The notes: a model not told the origin generated them from the sequence alone. A stretch of DNA of 11,998 bases from Promethearchaeota archaeon (GCA_016839635.1 JAEOTV010000087.1:1-11998); one strand, 5' to 3'. Counted from the stretch's first letter, positions 1 through 8,434 are shown. Made by a program: numbers and translations.

Positions 1-57
1 ATTACGCAAATATTTAAATTATTAAATGCATGAGAAATTCATTGAATTAATCATATC

Positions 58-83
58 TTATAAATTTACAAAAGGGTACAAGA
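58..83 (+). promoter_or_regulatory. Possible promoter and start region of hisC
   Basis: A TATA-like element, TTATAAAT, lies at 58-65. A weak purine-rich stretch, AAAGGG, lies at 71-76, seven bases before the ATG at 84. If the TATA element is used, transcription would begin very close to the ATG, giving a leaderless or nearly leaderless message; the spacing is slightly short for this. The DNA is AT-rich, so the match could be chance. Bases 1-57 hold no coding region I can support. Confidence 0.28.
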
Positions 84-1169
84 ATGGAATTAAATAAATT
101 GATAAGAGAAAATTTAAGGAAATATTCTGCTTATGAACCTGTTGAACAACCTACAGAAGATGGCTGGGTTAAATTAAATACAAATGAAAATCCTTTCCCT
201 CCAATCCCTGAAGTTTTAAATGACTTAAAGAGCGCATTAAATGAAAAATTGCGACTGTATCCTGATCCAACTTCTTTTGAGTTGCGTAAAGAGATCTTAA
301 ATGTGCTATTACGAGATAAGGATACACTGACTAATCGCAATTCAGTATTTATAGGAAATGGTTCAGATGAGATATTAGATGTCATTTTTAAGGTGTTTAT
401 TGACCCGGGAGATGAAATAGTGATATATTATCCATCATATGGACTATATAAAGTACTTGCAACACTTTATAACGCTAAAATTAATGAAATCCAGCTTAAT
501 GAGGATTTTTCAATTCCTGAGAATGCGTTTTCAGCAAAAGGAAAACTAATGTTTATTAATTCACCAAATGATCCAAATGGAAAATCAATTGGAAATGCCA
601 CAATTTTAAAGCTTTGTGGAAGTTTTCCAGGGATTGTTATTGTTGATGAGTCATATGCAGATTTCTCTTCTCAAACATGTTTATCGTTATTAAAAAAAGC
701 AAAAAATTTAATTGTGTATCGTTCTTTTTCAAAAGGTTTTTCCCTTGCTTCATTAAGAATGGGTTATGCTTTAGCAGATGCTGAAATTATTAAGGAGATG
801 AATAGAGTGAAATTACCATTTAATACTAATTATCTTGGATATATAGCAGCTTTATCATCAATCAAACATCACAAAAAGATATTTCAGCATAATGAGAAAA
901 TTTTAAAAGAGCGGAAGAGACTTTCTGAAGAATTAAATAAATATGAAGGAATTAATGTGCTACCTTCAGATGCTAATTTTATATTCATAAAATTTGAAGA
1001 TAAATCTAAAACATTAAAGTTTGTTTGGGATCTAAAGGAATTGAAGATCGCTATTCGTCACTTTAGCAAACCAGGGTTATATAATTATATAAGAGTAACA
1101 ATTGGAACAGAAGAGGATAATAATAAATTTCTAAATGCGTTCAAGATAATAGCAAATAAATACTTATAA
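84..1169 (+). CDS. hisC: Histidinol-phosphate aminotransferase
   Basis: Class I/II (fold type I) PLP-dependent aminotransferase of the HisC group, which interconverts imidazole-acetol phosphate and histidinol phosphate using glutamate in histidine synthesis; cytoplasmic. The 361 residues match the usual family length. Visible motifs are the N-terminal substrate segment NENPFPP (34-40), the cofactor phosphate loop GNGSDE (91-96), the tyrosine of YPSYG (116-120), NSPNDPNG (159-166), VDESYADF (187-194) with the pyridine-binding Asp188 and Tyr191, SFSKGFSLASLRMGYA (214-229) with the Schiff-base Lys217 and phosphate-binding Arg225, and the C-terminal carboxylate-binding Arg337. The ATG at 84 fits the family N-terminus. 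No other his gene is in the window, so this is a lone copy here. HisC-like enzymes can also use aromatic amino acids, so phenylalanine/tyrosine transamination remains possible. Confidence 0.9.
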   Translation: MELNKLIRENLRKYSAYEPVEQPTEDGWVKLNTNENPFPPIPEVLNDLKSALNEKLRLYPDPTSFELRKEILNVLLRDKDTLTNRNSVFIGNGSDEILDVIFKVFIDPGDEIVIYYPSYGLYKVLATLYNAKINEIQLNEDFSIPENAFSAKGKLMFINSPNDPNGKSIGNATILKLCGSFPGIVIVDESYADFSSQTCLSLLKKAKNLIVYRSFSKGFSLASLRMGYALADAEIIKEMNRVKLPFNTNYLGYIAALSSIKHHKKIFQHNEKILKERKRLSEELNKYEGINVLPSDANFIFIKFEDKSKTLKFVWDLKELKIAIRHFSKPGLYNYIRVTIGTEEDNNKFLNAFKIIANKYL

Positions 1170-1206
1170 TCTCATTAATTTAATATTAATCGATTTATTA
1201 GGCGAG

Positions 1207-2400
1207 TTGATAAAAATTTCTAACACATTTTTTCCTCCAAATAGAAAGCAAAGTGAGGTTAAATGTCCGCATTGTGGATATATAATATCAAAACCCTATC
1301 CGAAGGACTCAATTTGCATAAGATGTAAGAAATTTATACCAACTTTATTTGATTTAACTAAAGAGAATAACGAAAAACAACAACCTAAAGAATTTAAAAC
1401 AAAAAATACTACTTTATCTTCAAAATTAGGTACAAAAGTAAGAGTAAAGGAACAACCTTTAACTATTAACTTAAAAAGTGATAAAATCAGATTGAAGAAA
1501 GGAGAATACGTAAAATTAATGGGAATTACAACAACTGAACGAACACAGATCTATTGTAGTAATAATAATTATAGTTATTTATTAGAATTAACAAATAACC
1601 TTGATTTTATAGCTACTGGTATTTTAGAAGGAGAGCTTGACAAAATGCTTCTTATTTCTGAAGAAAAAGAAAAAGAAGAAAAATGTCAATTCTATGAGAA
1701 AAATGATGTTATTTATCTTGTATATGGAAGATTTCCTGATAAGAAAGGCAAATGGATTCTTGAACAAATGTCAAATCATTTCTCCGAATTAGTAGGTGAC
1801 AACAATCCAGATGAATTAGAAAAATTTGAGAGATATCAAATTGAAATGGAATTTAAAAGACGAACTAAATTTATATTAGAGCAATATGTTAGATTACAAG
1901 AGATATTCACAGACCAAGAAATTCCATACGTAGAAGATACGATTAGAATTGATTATTTAGGATTATCTTCAATGTCAATTGGAGTGATTTCTATTTTAAT
2001 TGGGGAAGAAAAGCTGAAGTTTGATTCTTTAAGTGAATTCGAAAATCCAGATGAAGAAAAAGAAATGAAGGAATCCATGCTTACAGCAAAAATCGAAGCT
2101 ATAGCTGCCAATACTCAAGGGAACACCGGTGCCACACCTCGATGGATTGCTGTTAAATTAGGCTTTCAAAAATATCGATTTTTAACATTTAAGAAATATC
2201 AAAACGATTACTTCCTTTCGATGCTCTCAGAGGGAAATTTAGAAAAAATTGAAAAAGTTGAAAAATTATTAGATCCTTTAATTACTGAAATAACATCTAC
2301 AGTTTTTTCAGGAAATTTAAAACCATTTAACGAATTAAAAATCGAATTAATGCAACGATTTAGTAAAAAAAGAAAATTTCCTCCATTTGATTTTAATTAA
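1207..2400 (+). CDS. Zinc-ribbon protein with probable longin/roadblock-like domains
   Basis: I do not recognise a named family. The 397-residue protein begins with a four-cysteine zinc ribbon, CPHC at 20-23 and CIRC at 37-40. A Lys-, Gln- and Thr-rich linker follows (about 50-85). Residues about 98-200 read as strand, helix, strand, helix: a hydrophobic strand near 100-116, a helix near 122-148, a strand at VIYLVYGRF (168-176) and a helix near 180-196. That order resembles a roadblock/longin fold. Residues about 205-235 are a charged helix. Residues about 240-380 repeat a similar pattern and could be a second such domain. No signal peptide or membrane segment is visible, so it is probably cytoplasmic. 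The start is TTG at 1207, chosen because the next methionine (residue 105) would remove the zinc ribbon; AGGCGAG just before it is a poor ribosome site. It lies 37 bases after hisC and may be co-transcribed. The fold is inference. Confidence 0.7.
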   Translation: MIKISNTFFPPNRKQSEVKCPHCGYIISKPYPKDSICIRCKKFIPTLFDLTKENNEKQQPKEFKTKNTTLSSKLGTKVRVKEQPLTINLKSDKIRLKKGEYVKLMGITTTERTQIYCSNNNYSYLLELTNNLDFIATGILEGELDKMLLISEEKEKEEKCQFYEKNDVIYLVYGRFPDKKGKWILEQMSNHFSELVGDNNPDELEKFERYQIEMEFKRRTKFILEQYVRLQEIFTDQEIPYVEDTIRIDYLGLSSMSIGVISILIGEEKLKFDSLSEFENPDEEKEMKESMLTAKIEAIAANTQGNTGATPRWIAVKLGFQKYRFLTFKKYQNDYFLSMLSEGNLEKIEKVEKLLDPLITEITSTVFSGNLKPFNELKIELMQRFSKKRKFPPFDFN

Positions 2401-2420
2401 AATTGTTATTTTGGATAATT

Positions 2421-2520
2421 GGAGGGTGCACTAAACATAAAAGTATATAATATGCTAAAGTTCAAAAAAGGTATTTTTTCTGTAATATCTTTATTATTGA
2501 TAAATATATCAGGAAGATAA
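2421..2520 (+). other. Strong Shine-Dalgarno-like site with a possible 22-residue leader ORF
   Basis: GGAGGG at 2421-2426 is one of the two best ribosome-binding matches I noticed, but no normal start codon follows at usable distance in an open frame; the GTG at 2426 stops after two codons. The first ATG, at 2452, opens a 22-codon frame ending at 2520, eleven bases before the alpha-galactosidase ATG. Its product has a basic start (MLKFKK) and a hydrophobic middle (VISLLLI). It could be a leader peptide, the remnant of a secretion signal, or chance. The frame also runs upstream without a stop through an ATA codon at 2437, a rare start at good spacing. Confidence 0.2.
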
Positions 2521-2531
2521 AAGGATAATTC
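2500..2531 (+). promoter_or_regulatory. Candidate TATA element before the alpha-galactosidase gene
   Basis: ATAAATAT at 2500-2507 is 25-32 bases before the ATG at 2532, the spacing expected for a leaderless archaeal message. A second candidate, TATATAAT at 2444-2451, would instead give a leader of about 60 bases. A weak AAAGG lies at 2520-2524. In DNA this AT-rich I cannot choose between them. Confidence 0.3.
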
Positions 2532-5015
2532 ATGATTGAGATAATTAATGAGGATGAAGATAATTTTGAAATTTCCAATGGGATAATAGGCTTAAAATTT
2601 TATAAAAATGGAGAAAATAAAGGGAAATTTGAAATTAGATTCGATTACAACAGTTTTTCAAAATTTTTTATTAAAGATTGCTATTCTGTTATAAATTTAT
2701 TTTCTCTTAATAAAGAAAATTTAATAGAAATTCCCTCATTTAAATATATCTTTAAACACCGAACTGAAAAAATTAATGATCTTATAGGAAATGGAGTAAA
2801 AATTATTTTTGAGTCAATTAATGATAATAATCTATGTATATCTTTTAACATTCAATTTATATTATATGAGAAAAAGGATTTCATCTTGGTTAAACTAAAA
2901 AATATAAAAGATGATAGCCAAAATCAATTATCTGTACATAGTATATCTCCTTTAACTATAAAAAACAGTGCTTTGTGGTTATCTGGGACCGATAGTCCTA
3001 CTAGATTAGATAAAATCTCTTGGTTTAAACATGGTTGGCAAAGTTGGAGCCCGTGTAAATTATTAATGGGTAATGAAATAGATGATGAAGGTCCTAAAAT
3101 GGATATTTATAAACGTACATTTGATAATCAAGATTATAAAATCAAGGGAAGGTTTTACAGTGAATATTGTACTGTAATAACAGATATGATTGCAAAGAAT
3201 TCACTAATTTTAGGATTTATTACTTTAAATAGCCAATTCACTAGAATACTTATGGATTACGAGAATGAAAATTCAATTAAGTTATTAACTGCTTTTGGCT
3301 GTATGGATGGGATTTACTTTCAAAATTCTGATATTGATTTTTCTGAGGAATTATTTATTTGTTTTAAAACTGCAAATTTGGGATACTATGGTTTAATTGA
3401 TTATGCGAAAACAGTTGAAATTAGTAATTATATTAAGATAAACGATACAATTCCAATTGGTTGGTGTAGCTGGTATTATTACTTTACAAATATTACACAA
3501 GAGGATATGATTAAAAATTTAGAGTTTTTTAAAGAAAATAGAGATTTCCCTATTGATTTTGTGCAATTAGATGATGGTTATTTTACTTATATAGGTGATT
3601 TCAATAAGATTAATTCAAAGTTTTCAAAAGGCTTAAAATCATTGTTTAGCAAAATATATAATTATGGATTTAAAAGTGGAATCTGGACAGCACCATTTTT
3701 TGCAGAGAGAAAAGCCAATTTATTTAAACAACATCGTGATTGGTTTTTAAATGATAAAATTTCAAAAAAATTACTTAAGGTTCATTTTGGTTTAAGTTGG
3801 AATGCTTATTTATATGGATTAGATTTATCAAATACTCAAGTTTTAGATTATTTGTATGAATTTTATAGAAATTTATTATATCTTAATGAAATCAATCAAA
3901 AAGATAATCAATTTAAGATGGATTTCTTTAAAATAGATTTCTTACATGCTGCAGTTCCTATTGAAGGTGAATTTCTTAGCCAAAATCTAACAAGGGCACA
4001 AATATTATACAATGGAGTTAGAACTATAAGAAGAGCGATAACAGATCAAAGTTTTTTGTTAGGGTGTGGAGCACCTTTAGGTCCATGTGTTGGTTTAGTT
4101 GATGCCATGCGTATTGGAGAAGATACCGACCCCAGATGGGAAGAAACAAATAATCAACTCATAGAATCAGGTATTCATACTCCTTCATTAAAAGTTTCGT
4201 TAATAAATATAATTTATCGGTCTTTTATGCACAGACATTTCTGGATAAACGATCCTGATTGTTTAATGATAAGAAGAAGCAATACAGAACTAAATCTTGA
4301 TGAAATTAAATTACAATTAACTATTATGGGGTTATCAGGAGGTCAAATTTTAATATCTGATGATATGACAGAGTTATCTAAGGATGAAATTATTGACGCA
4401 AAACTTCTAATTCCTCCTTATAATTCAAAAGAATATGATCCAATAGTAGTCGATGCTTTTATTTCAGAGCTTCCTTCGATTTATATGGTAGGAACTAATG
4501 AAATTATAGGTAAGAGATTTTTAGTAGCTGTTTTAAATTGGGAGGATAAATCGGTTTCAAAAAAGTTAAGGTTATCAGAAATAATTCCAGCAATCTCTGA
4601 TATGGATAAAAAGTTCTATATCTATGATTTTTGGAATGATTATTATCTTGGTGAATTTATGGATAATAATGTTATTGATTTGAGAGAAATTAAACCACAT
4701 TCATGTATTTATTTAAATATTATTCTCGTGAATAAAAAATCAGAAGAATTACCAGTATTTTTTTCATCAAATTTACATATAACTCAAGGTTGCTGTGAAA
4801 TAAAAAAATTTGAGTATAATAATGAATTGAGTCAATTGACTATTAATTTAGAATTGAAAGGAGCCAGAAATGGCTTTTTGCTTTTAAAACTTCCAGAGAA
4901 TAGAAAAATAATTAAATCTAACTTCACGTATATCAATGTTGATTTAAAAGAAAACTTTTGGAAAGTTTTTGTTCAATTTAAGGATTTTCTCGTAGTAATC
5001 ATTGATTTGGATTAA
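2532..5015 (+). CDS. GH36-type alpha-galactosidase, long intracellular form
   Basis: Glycoside hydrolase of clan GH-D, family 36, which removes terminal alpha-linked galactose with retention of configuration. The order is an N-terminal beta-sandwich (about 1-290), a TIM barrel (about 300-620) and C-terminal beta domains. Barrel motifs are WCSW (311-314), QLDDGY (345-350) with the substrate-binding Asp pair, WTAPFF (385-390), and FKIDF (466-470) with the probable nucleophile Asp469. CGAPLGP (512-518) follows, then MRIGEDTDP (526-534), where Arg527 and Asp531 have the Arg-x3-Asp spacing of the family's arginine and acid/base aspartate. No signal peptide is visible, so it probably acts in the cytoplasm on imported oligosaccharides or glycosides. 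At 827 residues it is longer than the compact bacterial or Sulfolobus enzymes; the extra part is mainly residues about 735-827, which read as another beta domain. Alpha-N-acetylgalactosaminidase or transglycosidase activity cannot be excluded. No transporter or galactose gene is adjacent. Confidence 0.87.
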   Translation: MIEIINEDEDNFEISNGIIGLKFYKNGENKGKFEIRFDYNSFSKFFIKDCYSVINLFSLNKENLIEIPSFKYIFKHRTEKINDLIGNGVKIIFESINDNNLCISFNIQFILYEKKDFILVKLKNIKDDSQNQLSVHSISPLTIKNSALWLSGTDSPTRLDKISWFKHGWQSWSPCKLLMGNEIDDEGPKMDIYKRTFDNQDYKIKGRFYSEYCTVITDMIAKNSLILGFITLNSQFTRILMDYENENSIKLLTAFGCMDGIYFQNSDIDFSEELFICFKTANLGYYGLIDYAKTVEISNYIKINDTIPIGWCSWYYYFTNITQEDMIKNLEFFKENRDFPIDFVQLDDGYFTYIGDFNKINSKFSKGLKSLFSKIYNYGFKSGIWTAPFFAERKANLFKQHRDWFLNDKISKKLLKVHFGLSWNAYLYGLDLSNTQVLDYLYEFYRNLLYLNEINQKDNQFKMDFFKIDFLHAAVPIEGEFLSQNLTRAQILYNGVRTIRRAITDQSFLLGCGAPLGPCVGLVDAMRIGEDTDPRWEETNNQLIESGIHTPSLKVSLINIIYRSFMHRHFWINDPDCLMIRRSNTELNLDEIKLQLTIMGLSGGQILISDDMTELSKDEIIDAKLLIPPYNSKEYDPIVVDAFISELPSIYMVGTNEIIGKRFLVAVLNWEDKSVSKKLRLSEIIPAISDMDKKFYIYDFWNDYYLGEFMDNNVIDLREIKPHSCIYLNIILVNKKSEELPVFFSSNLHITQGCCEIKKFEYNNELSQLTINLELKGARNGFLLLKLPENRKIIKSNFTYINVDLKENFWKVFVQFKDFLVVIIDLD

Positions 5016-5045
5016 TTTTAAAAAAAAGTTAAAAAAAATTAAGTA
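5016..5045 (-). terminator. Oligo-T terminator between convergent genes
   Basis: Read on the minus strand, the spacer right after the stop of the 5046-7349 gene contains two runs of eight T separated by AAC. This suits archaeal factor-independent termination. On the plus strand the same spacer offers only one TTTT, so it would end the alpha-galactosidase message less well. Confidence 0.55.
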
Positions 5046-7349
5046 TTATGCTGACGATATCTTCTCTTCAGCAATTTTTATAATTTCAAAGTAATAATCA
5101 ATATAATATTTATTAACAATTGCTCGATATCTTGAAATAAATTCTGTAATTTCTCGCATTAATGATATAATTACTCTCGGTTGTGTCATAGTTTCAAGTT
5201 TATTTCTAAATTCTATAAGCTTTCCTCTTACACCACGTATAATCTGGCCTTCAACATCAATTGGGAAAATTTTATTCACAATAACTTCTGCTCCTTTGAA
5301 TATAGAAGTTTCTCCCGCAAATTTTTTTATATTAATCCCAAATTGCTCTTCAAAGGTTTCAGTGAATTTGGCAATTCGTTTATGGATTATAGGTAAATCC
5401 TTTTCTGCCATTAAAGCTGTTGTTGTATACATTCCATGATACAATATAACTTTTTTATCCTCTTGGTCTATTGTTCTGAGGGATTTTTTACTTCCAGTTG
5501 CTTCTCTTACAAAATTTGTTAGGGCGGAGATCATAGCAGAGATTAAAGCTGGATCTTGAATTTCAATCCCAAAGGAATATTCATACAAACTTAAACCGTC
5601 TTTTGTCAAGACAAATAAATTTTTTAATGACTTTTCCCAATTTCTTTGTCTAATATATTTTCTTGATACTAATGCAGAGGGTATTGAAACTAGAACAATT
5701 CCAATGCTTAATAACACCCAAAATAGTATATTTACTGGAGCTTCTACTAGAACTAATGCTGTATAAAAAGCTACTTCTTTACCATTTGTCCAAAAAACAG
5801 TAGCTTCATAAAGCCCTGATCCAAAACTAGAATCAATATCTATATCAGAACTAATCAATGTTCCATTAATTGATGTTAGTCCAGTTTGGTTATAAATTAC
5901 TTGATCTGATGCAGATGTGAGTATTAATTGGCCAATACCTCCTGAGATTGGGTCGTTAAAAAGATTAGCTATTTCTGCTTCTAATTTAATCGTCTGTCCT
6001 AATTGAACAGAAGGTTTAATAATATAATCGCCTTCTGACTCAATCTTACTTATTATTGAATGACAATAATTTGGTGAATGAAAAACACCCGTATAATTAC
6101 CTGCTTCTAAGGAAGGCCCAAAGAAAATAGTAATTCCATAATATGATTTATTATATAGTGATATTGGTCCAAAATAAATATCACTCAATTCAATATCATG
6201 TGGATCATAGAATTTTATGAAACTCCAATCACTTTCAAACAGAAACAAGGGCGGTGGCCATCCAAACGGTATATCTTCATAAGGATATGTTATAGTCCAT
6301 TCATTTCTGTTTTCGTTGGAATTATAAGTACCACTAGCATTTATTAAGAATATATAATAAATTTCTATCTCCACTTCGAGAGTAGGAATAGTCTGGTTTG
6401 CGACAACAGTAAAGTTAATATTTTGAGTTAGAGGAGCATCAAAAGTATAAGATAGAAAGGCTTCATATCCACCAGATCCCCAAGGGGACAACTGATAAAT
6501 AGGCTTTATCGTTATATCATTGATTATAAACTTGAGATCAATATCAGCAGGATGGATAACTTTGGTATAAGAAAAATTACATAACATATCAACAGTATTA
6601 TCATTCGGAATTTGTATCCAATTAATCCCATCAAACCGTCTTGTAATTCCCTTGTTAAAGCTAGAATTTGAATAATTTTCTGCTTTCCAGTAATTAAATG
6701 TCTCATTATAACCCCTTGGTGAGACCCATACTTTTAAAACAATGTTATATTTTTCACCTGGTTCTAAAACATTTGAACTTGGAAAAACTGATATCCATTC
6801 ATCTATAAAAATGCGATTCTCATATTTCCAAGCCCAATCGATTTCCTCTCGAAGAAATTCATCAAATATAAAAATATCATAATAACATGGTCTTAATAGA
6901 AAAAAGTTCACATAAATCATAATTTCATCAATACGCATTAATTCCGGGGCAACAAATTCTTGAGCAAAGCTATAAGATGGTGTTAGACTTATTTGATTTG
7001 AAGTATTTTCCGCAATTTTATAATAACCTTTACTTGAAGTATTTATCAGATTCATAGCTCTTATATCTAAACTTCTAACCTTATATTCCTTATCATAATA
7101 TGTTCTATTATAGGAAATTATATTAGTACTGGAACTTGCATTAACCCAAGTCGAGGAATTCCAATTTTGTTCGAAATACATAATTGAAAGATCCCCGTCA
7201 TAATCTCCAGCATAAGAGTCGTTTCCACCATTTGCGGGAGAAATTCTATTTGATGAAACGCTTTGAACAGTTAAAACCGTAAACACTAACATAAATAGTA
7301 TAGATATTGTAAATGACCTTAAAATCATAATTTTTGATCTTCTTAACAT
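5046..7349 (-). CDS. Secreted, membrane-anchored protein with cytoplasmic longin-like domain
   Basis: I do not recognise a named family. Its 767 residues have a clear layout. Residues 1-33 are a signal peptide: a basic start (MLRRSK) and a hydrophobic core (about 13-28). Residues about 34-538 are an outside domain with 17 N-x-S/T sequons (for example Asn43, 64, 70, 81, 103, 115, 215, 225, 228, 258), aromatic-rich and beta-strand-like. Just before the membrane, about 445-535, an Ig-like beta domain is likely. Residues about 539-562 form one membrane helix, followed by basic RKYIRQR (563-569). The cytoplasmic part begins NLFVLTKDGLSLYEYSF (577-593), then helix, KVILYHG, TALMAEKDLP and an amphipathic helix, a strand and helix pattern of longin/roadblock domains that recurs on Asgard proteins. 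It ends in a helical tail (about 700-767). Topology: outside N-terminus, inside C-terminus. A role in passing an outside signal inward, or in surface-anchored trafficking, is inference. Confidence 0.8.
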   Translation of the reverse strand: MLRRSKIMILRSFTISILFMLVFTVLTVQSVSSNRISPANGGNDSYAGDYDGDLSIMYFEQNWNSSTWVNASSSTNIISYNRTYYDKEYKVRSLDIRAMNLINTSSKGYYKIAENTSNQISLTPSYSFAQEFVAPELMRIDEIMIYVNFFLLRPCYYDIFIFDEFLREEIDWAWKYENRIFIDEWISVFPSSNVLEPGEKYNIVLKVWVSPRGYNETFNYWKAENYSNSSFNKGITRRFDGINWIQIPNDNTVDMLCNFSYTKVIHPADIDLKFIINDITIKPIYQLSPWGSGGYEAFLSYTFDAPLTQNINFTVVANQTIPTLEVEIEIYYIFLINASGTYNSNENRNEWTITYPYEDIPFGWPPPLFLFESDWSFIKFYDPHDIELSDIYFGPISLYNKSYYGITIFFGPSLEAGNYTGVFHSPNYCHSIISKIESEGDYIIKPSVQLGQTIKLEAEIANLFNDPISGGIGQLILTSASDQVIYNQTGLTSINGTLISSDIDIDSSFGSGLYEATVFWTNGKEVAFYTALVLVEAPVNILFWVLLSIGIVLVSIPSALVSRKYIRQRNWEKSLKNLFVLTKDGLSLYEYSFGIEIQDPALISAMISALTNFVREATGSKKSLRTIDQEDKKVILYHGMYTTTALMAEKDLPIIHKRIAKFTETFEEQFGINIKKFAGETSIFKGAEVIVNKIFPIDVEGQIIRGVRGKLIEFRNKLETMTQPRVIISLMREITEFISRYRAIVNKYYIDYYFEIIKIAEEKISSA

Positions 7350-7449
7350 TTTAATATCCCTTAGAAAATATTATGAAAATAATAAAGTTCCTAATATTTA
7401 TACATAATATATTTGGATTCATTTTAATTAATTTATCTTATGAAAAATA
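7350..7449. promoter_or_regulatory. Divergent promoter spacer
   Basis: These 100 bases separate two divergently read genes. On the minus strand TATAAATA (7402 down to 7395) would place transcription start near 7372, giving a short leader before the ATG at 7349; AAGGGAT lies about seven bases before that ATG and could act as a ribosome site. On the plus strand TTTATACATAATATAT (7397-7412) holds TATA-like matches suitable for a short or absent leader before the ATG at 7450. The two promoters would share or overlap their TATA elements, so the genes may be co-controlled or compete. Confidence 0.4.
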
Positions 7450-8409
7450 ATGGATTTAACTCCTGATGACATATATAAGGATCTTACAAATAGTAGAATA
7501 AATAAAACTACCGCTCATAATTTACTAATTTCATTAATTGATAATAGTGAAAATGAGAATCTAAGATTAGAGGCTATTATAATTTTAGAAAAGATAGGAG
7601 TAATTAATAATAACTTGTTCAAAATTTTAGAAAATCTGCTAATTTCTGATTCAAATAGTAAAATTAGAAATGCTGCTGCTAAATTTTTAAACCATAAATT
7701 TATTGAAAAAGCAATTAATCCCATGAATTGGGCTATGAAAAATGAAACAGATTATGAATGTTTGATTACAGTAATCGAATCATTAGAAAAAATTAATTCT
7801 AATGAATCTAAGTTGATTCTAGTTAATGAAATCAAGAAAATAATAAAAACTAAATATCTTAATAAAGAAAAAAGAATTGAAAATAAGAAGTATAAAAAAG
7901 CATTTAAGAGACTCATTAAATCGAAGAAAATAATACCTTTTAGCCACAGAGAATTAACAGAAAGTTTAATTAATTATTTCACAATAATTAATTTAATAAA
8001 CAAATATCCTAATGTATACTATGAATTAAATCCACAAAATGGATTAATCGAAGAATTAGACTTATCAGATTATTTGGAATATGAAGTTAAGGGCACTCCA
8101 TTTGGATGGAAAAACAATATTCAATCTATTTCAGATATAAAAGGCTTAAAATATTTAAAATCCTTAAAAAAAATTGATCTCTCAAATAATAGCATTGAAA
8201 ATGTAAAAGAATTAATCCAATTAAAAGAATTAACACATTTAATTCTAACTAATAATAGAATCAGTAATAAAAAAAACTTAAATTATATTTTAAGGTTACC
8301 AAATCTTCAATATTTAGATCTTAGAGGCAATGAACTTGGAAAAGGTATTAATCCAAATGAAATTGATAAGAAAATAAAGGTTCTTCTAAAAGATCCATTC
8401 CTATATTAA
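7450..8409 (+). CDS. HEAT-like plus leucine-rich-repeat protein
   Basis: A 319-residue cytoplasmic protein with two solenoid parts and no visible signal, membrane helix or enzyme motif. Residues about 1-125 are paired amphipathic helices typical of HEAT-like repeats, including LRLEAIIILEKIG (38-50) and KIRNAAAKFLNHK (71-83). A very lysine-rich helical section follows (about 125-170). From about residue 199 leucine-rich repeats begin: LIEELDLS (199-206), LKKIDLSNNSIENV (239-252), LTHLILTNNRIS (261-272) and LQYLDLRGNEL (286-296), with a short C-terminal cap. Such folds bind other proteins; the partner is unknown. Similar HEAT/LRR proteins are a common expanded group in Lokiarchaeia, so this may be one of many paralogues. 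The ATG at 7450 is the first codon of the HEAT part; an ATG at 7440 is out of frame. This is among the most AT-rich genes in the window and it converges on the RuBisCO-like gene with a 25-base gap. Confidence 0.72.
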   Translation: MDLTPDDIYKDLTNSRINKTTAHNLLISLIDNSENENLRLEAIIILEKIGVINNNLFKILENLLISDSNSKIRNAAAKFLNHKFIEKAINPMNWAMKNETDYECLITVIESLEKINSNESKLILVNEIKKIIKTKYLNKEKRIENKKYKKAFKRLIKSKKIIPFSHRELTESLINYFTIINLINKYPNVYYELNPQNGLIEELDLSDYLEYEVKGTPFGWKNNIQSISDIKGLKYLKSLKKIDLSNNSIENVKELIQLKELTHLILTNNRISNKKNLNYILRLPNLQYLDLRGNELGKGINPNEIDKKIKVLLKDPFLY

Positions 8410-8434
8410 AATAAAATAAAAGTAGAAAATTTAT
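8410..8434 (-). terminator. Weak T-rich end of the RuBisCO-like gene
   Basis: Just past the minus-strand stop at 8435 the minus strand reads through broken T runs (TTTT, TTTT, TTTT with single other bases between), continuing into the end of the convergent gene. It could serve as a modest archaeal terminator. On the plus strand the same bases are A-rich and offer no T run. Confidence 0.3.

Noticed and set aside
131..385. Minus-strand open frame of 84 codons
   Set aside because: It is antisense to the conserved N-terminal part of hisC.
5181..5396. Plus-strand open frame of 71 codons
   Set aside because: It is antisense to the cytoplasmic domain of the 5046-7349 protein and has no domain or ribosome site of its own.
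6524..6706. Minus-strand open frame of 60 codons
   Set aside because: It is another frame inside the outer domain of the 5046-7349 protein, which has a far better coding case.
7515..7724. Minus-strand open frame of 69 codons
   Set aside because: It is antisense to the HEAT-like repeats of the 7450-8409 gene.
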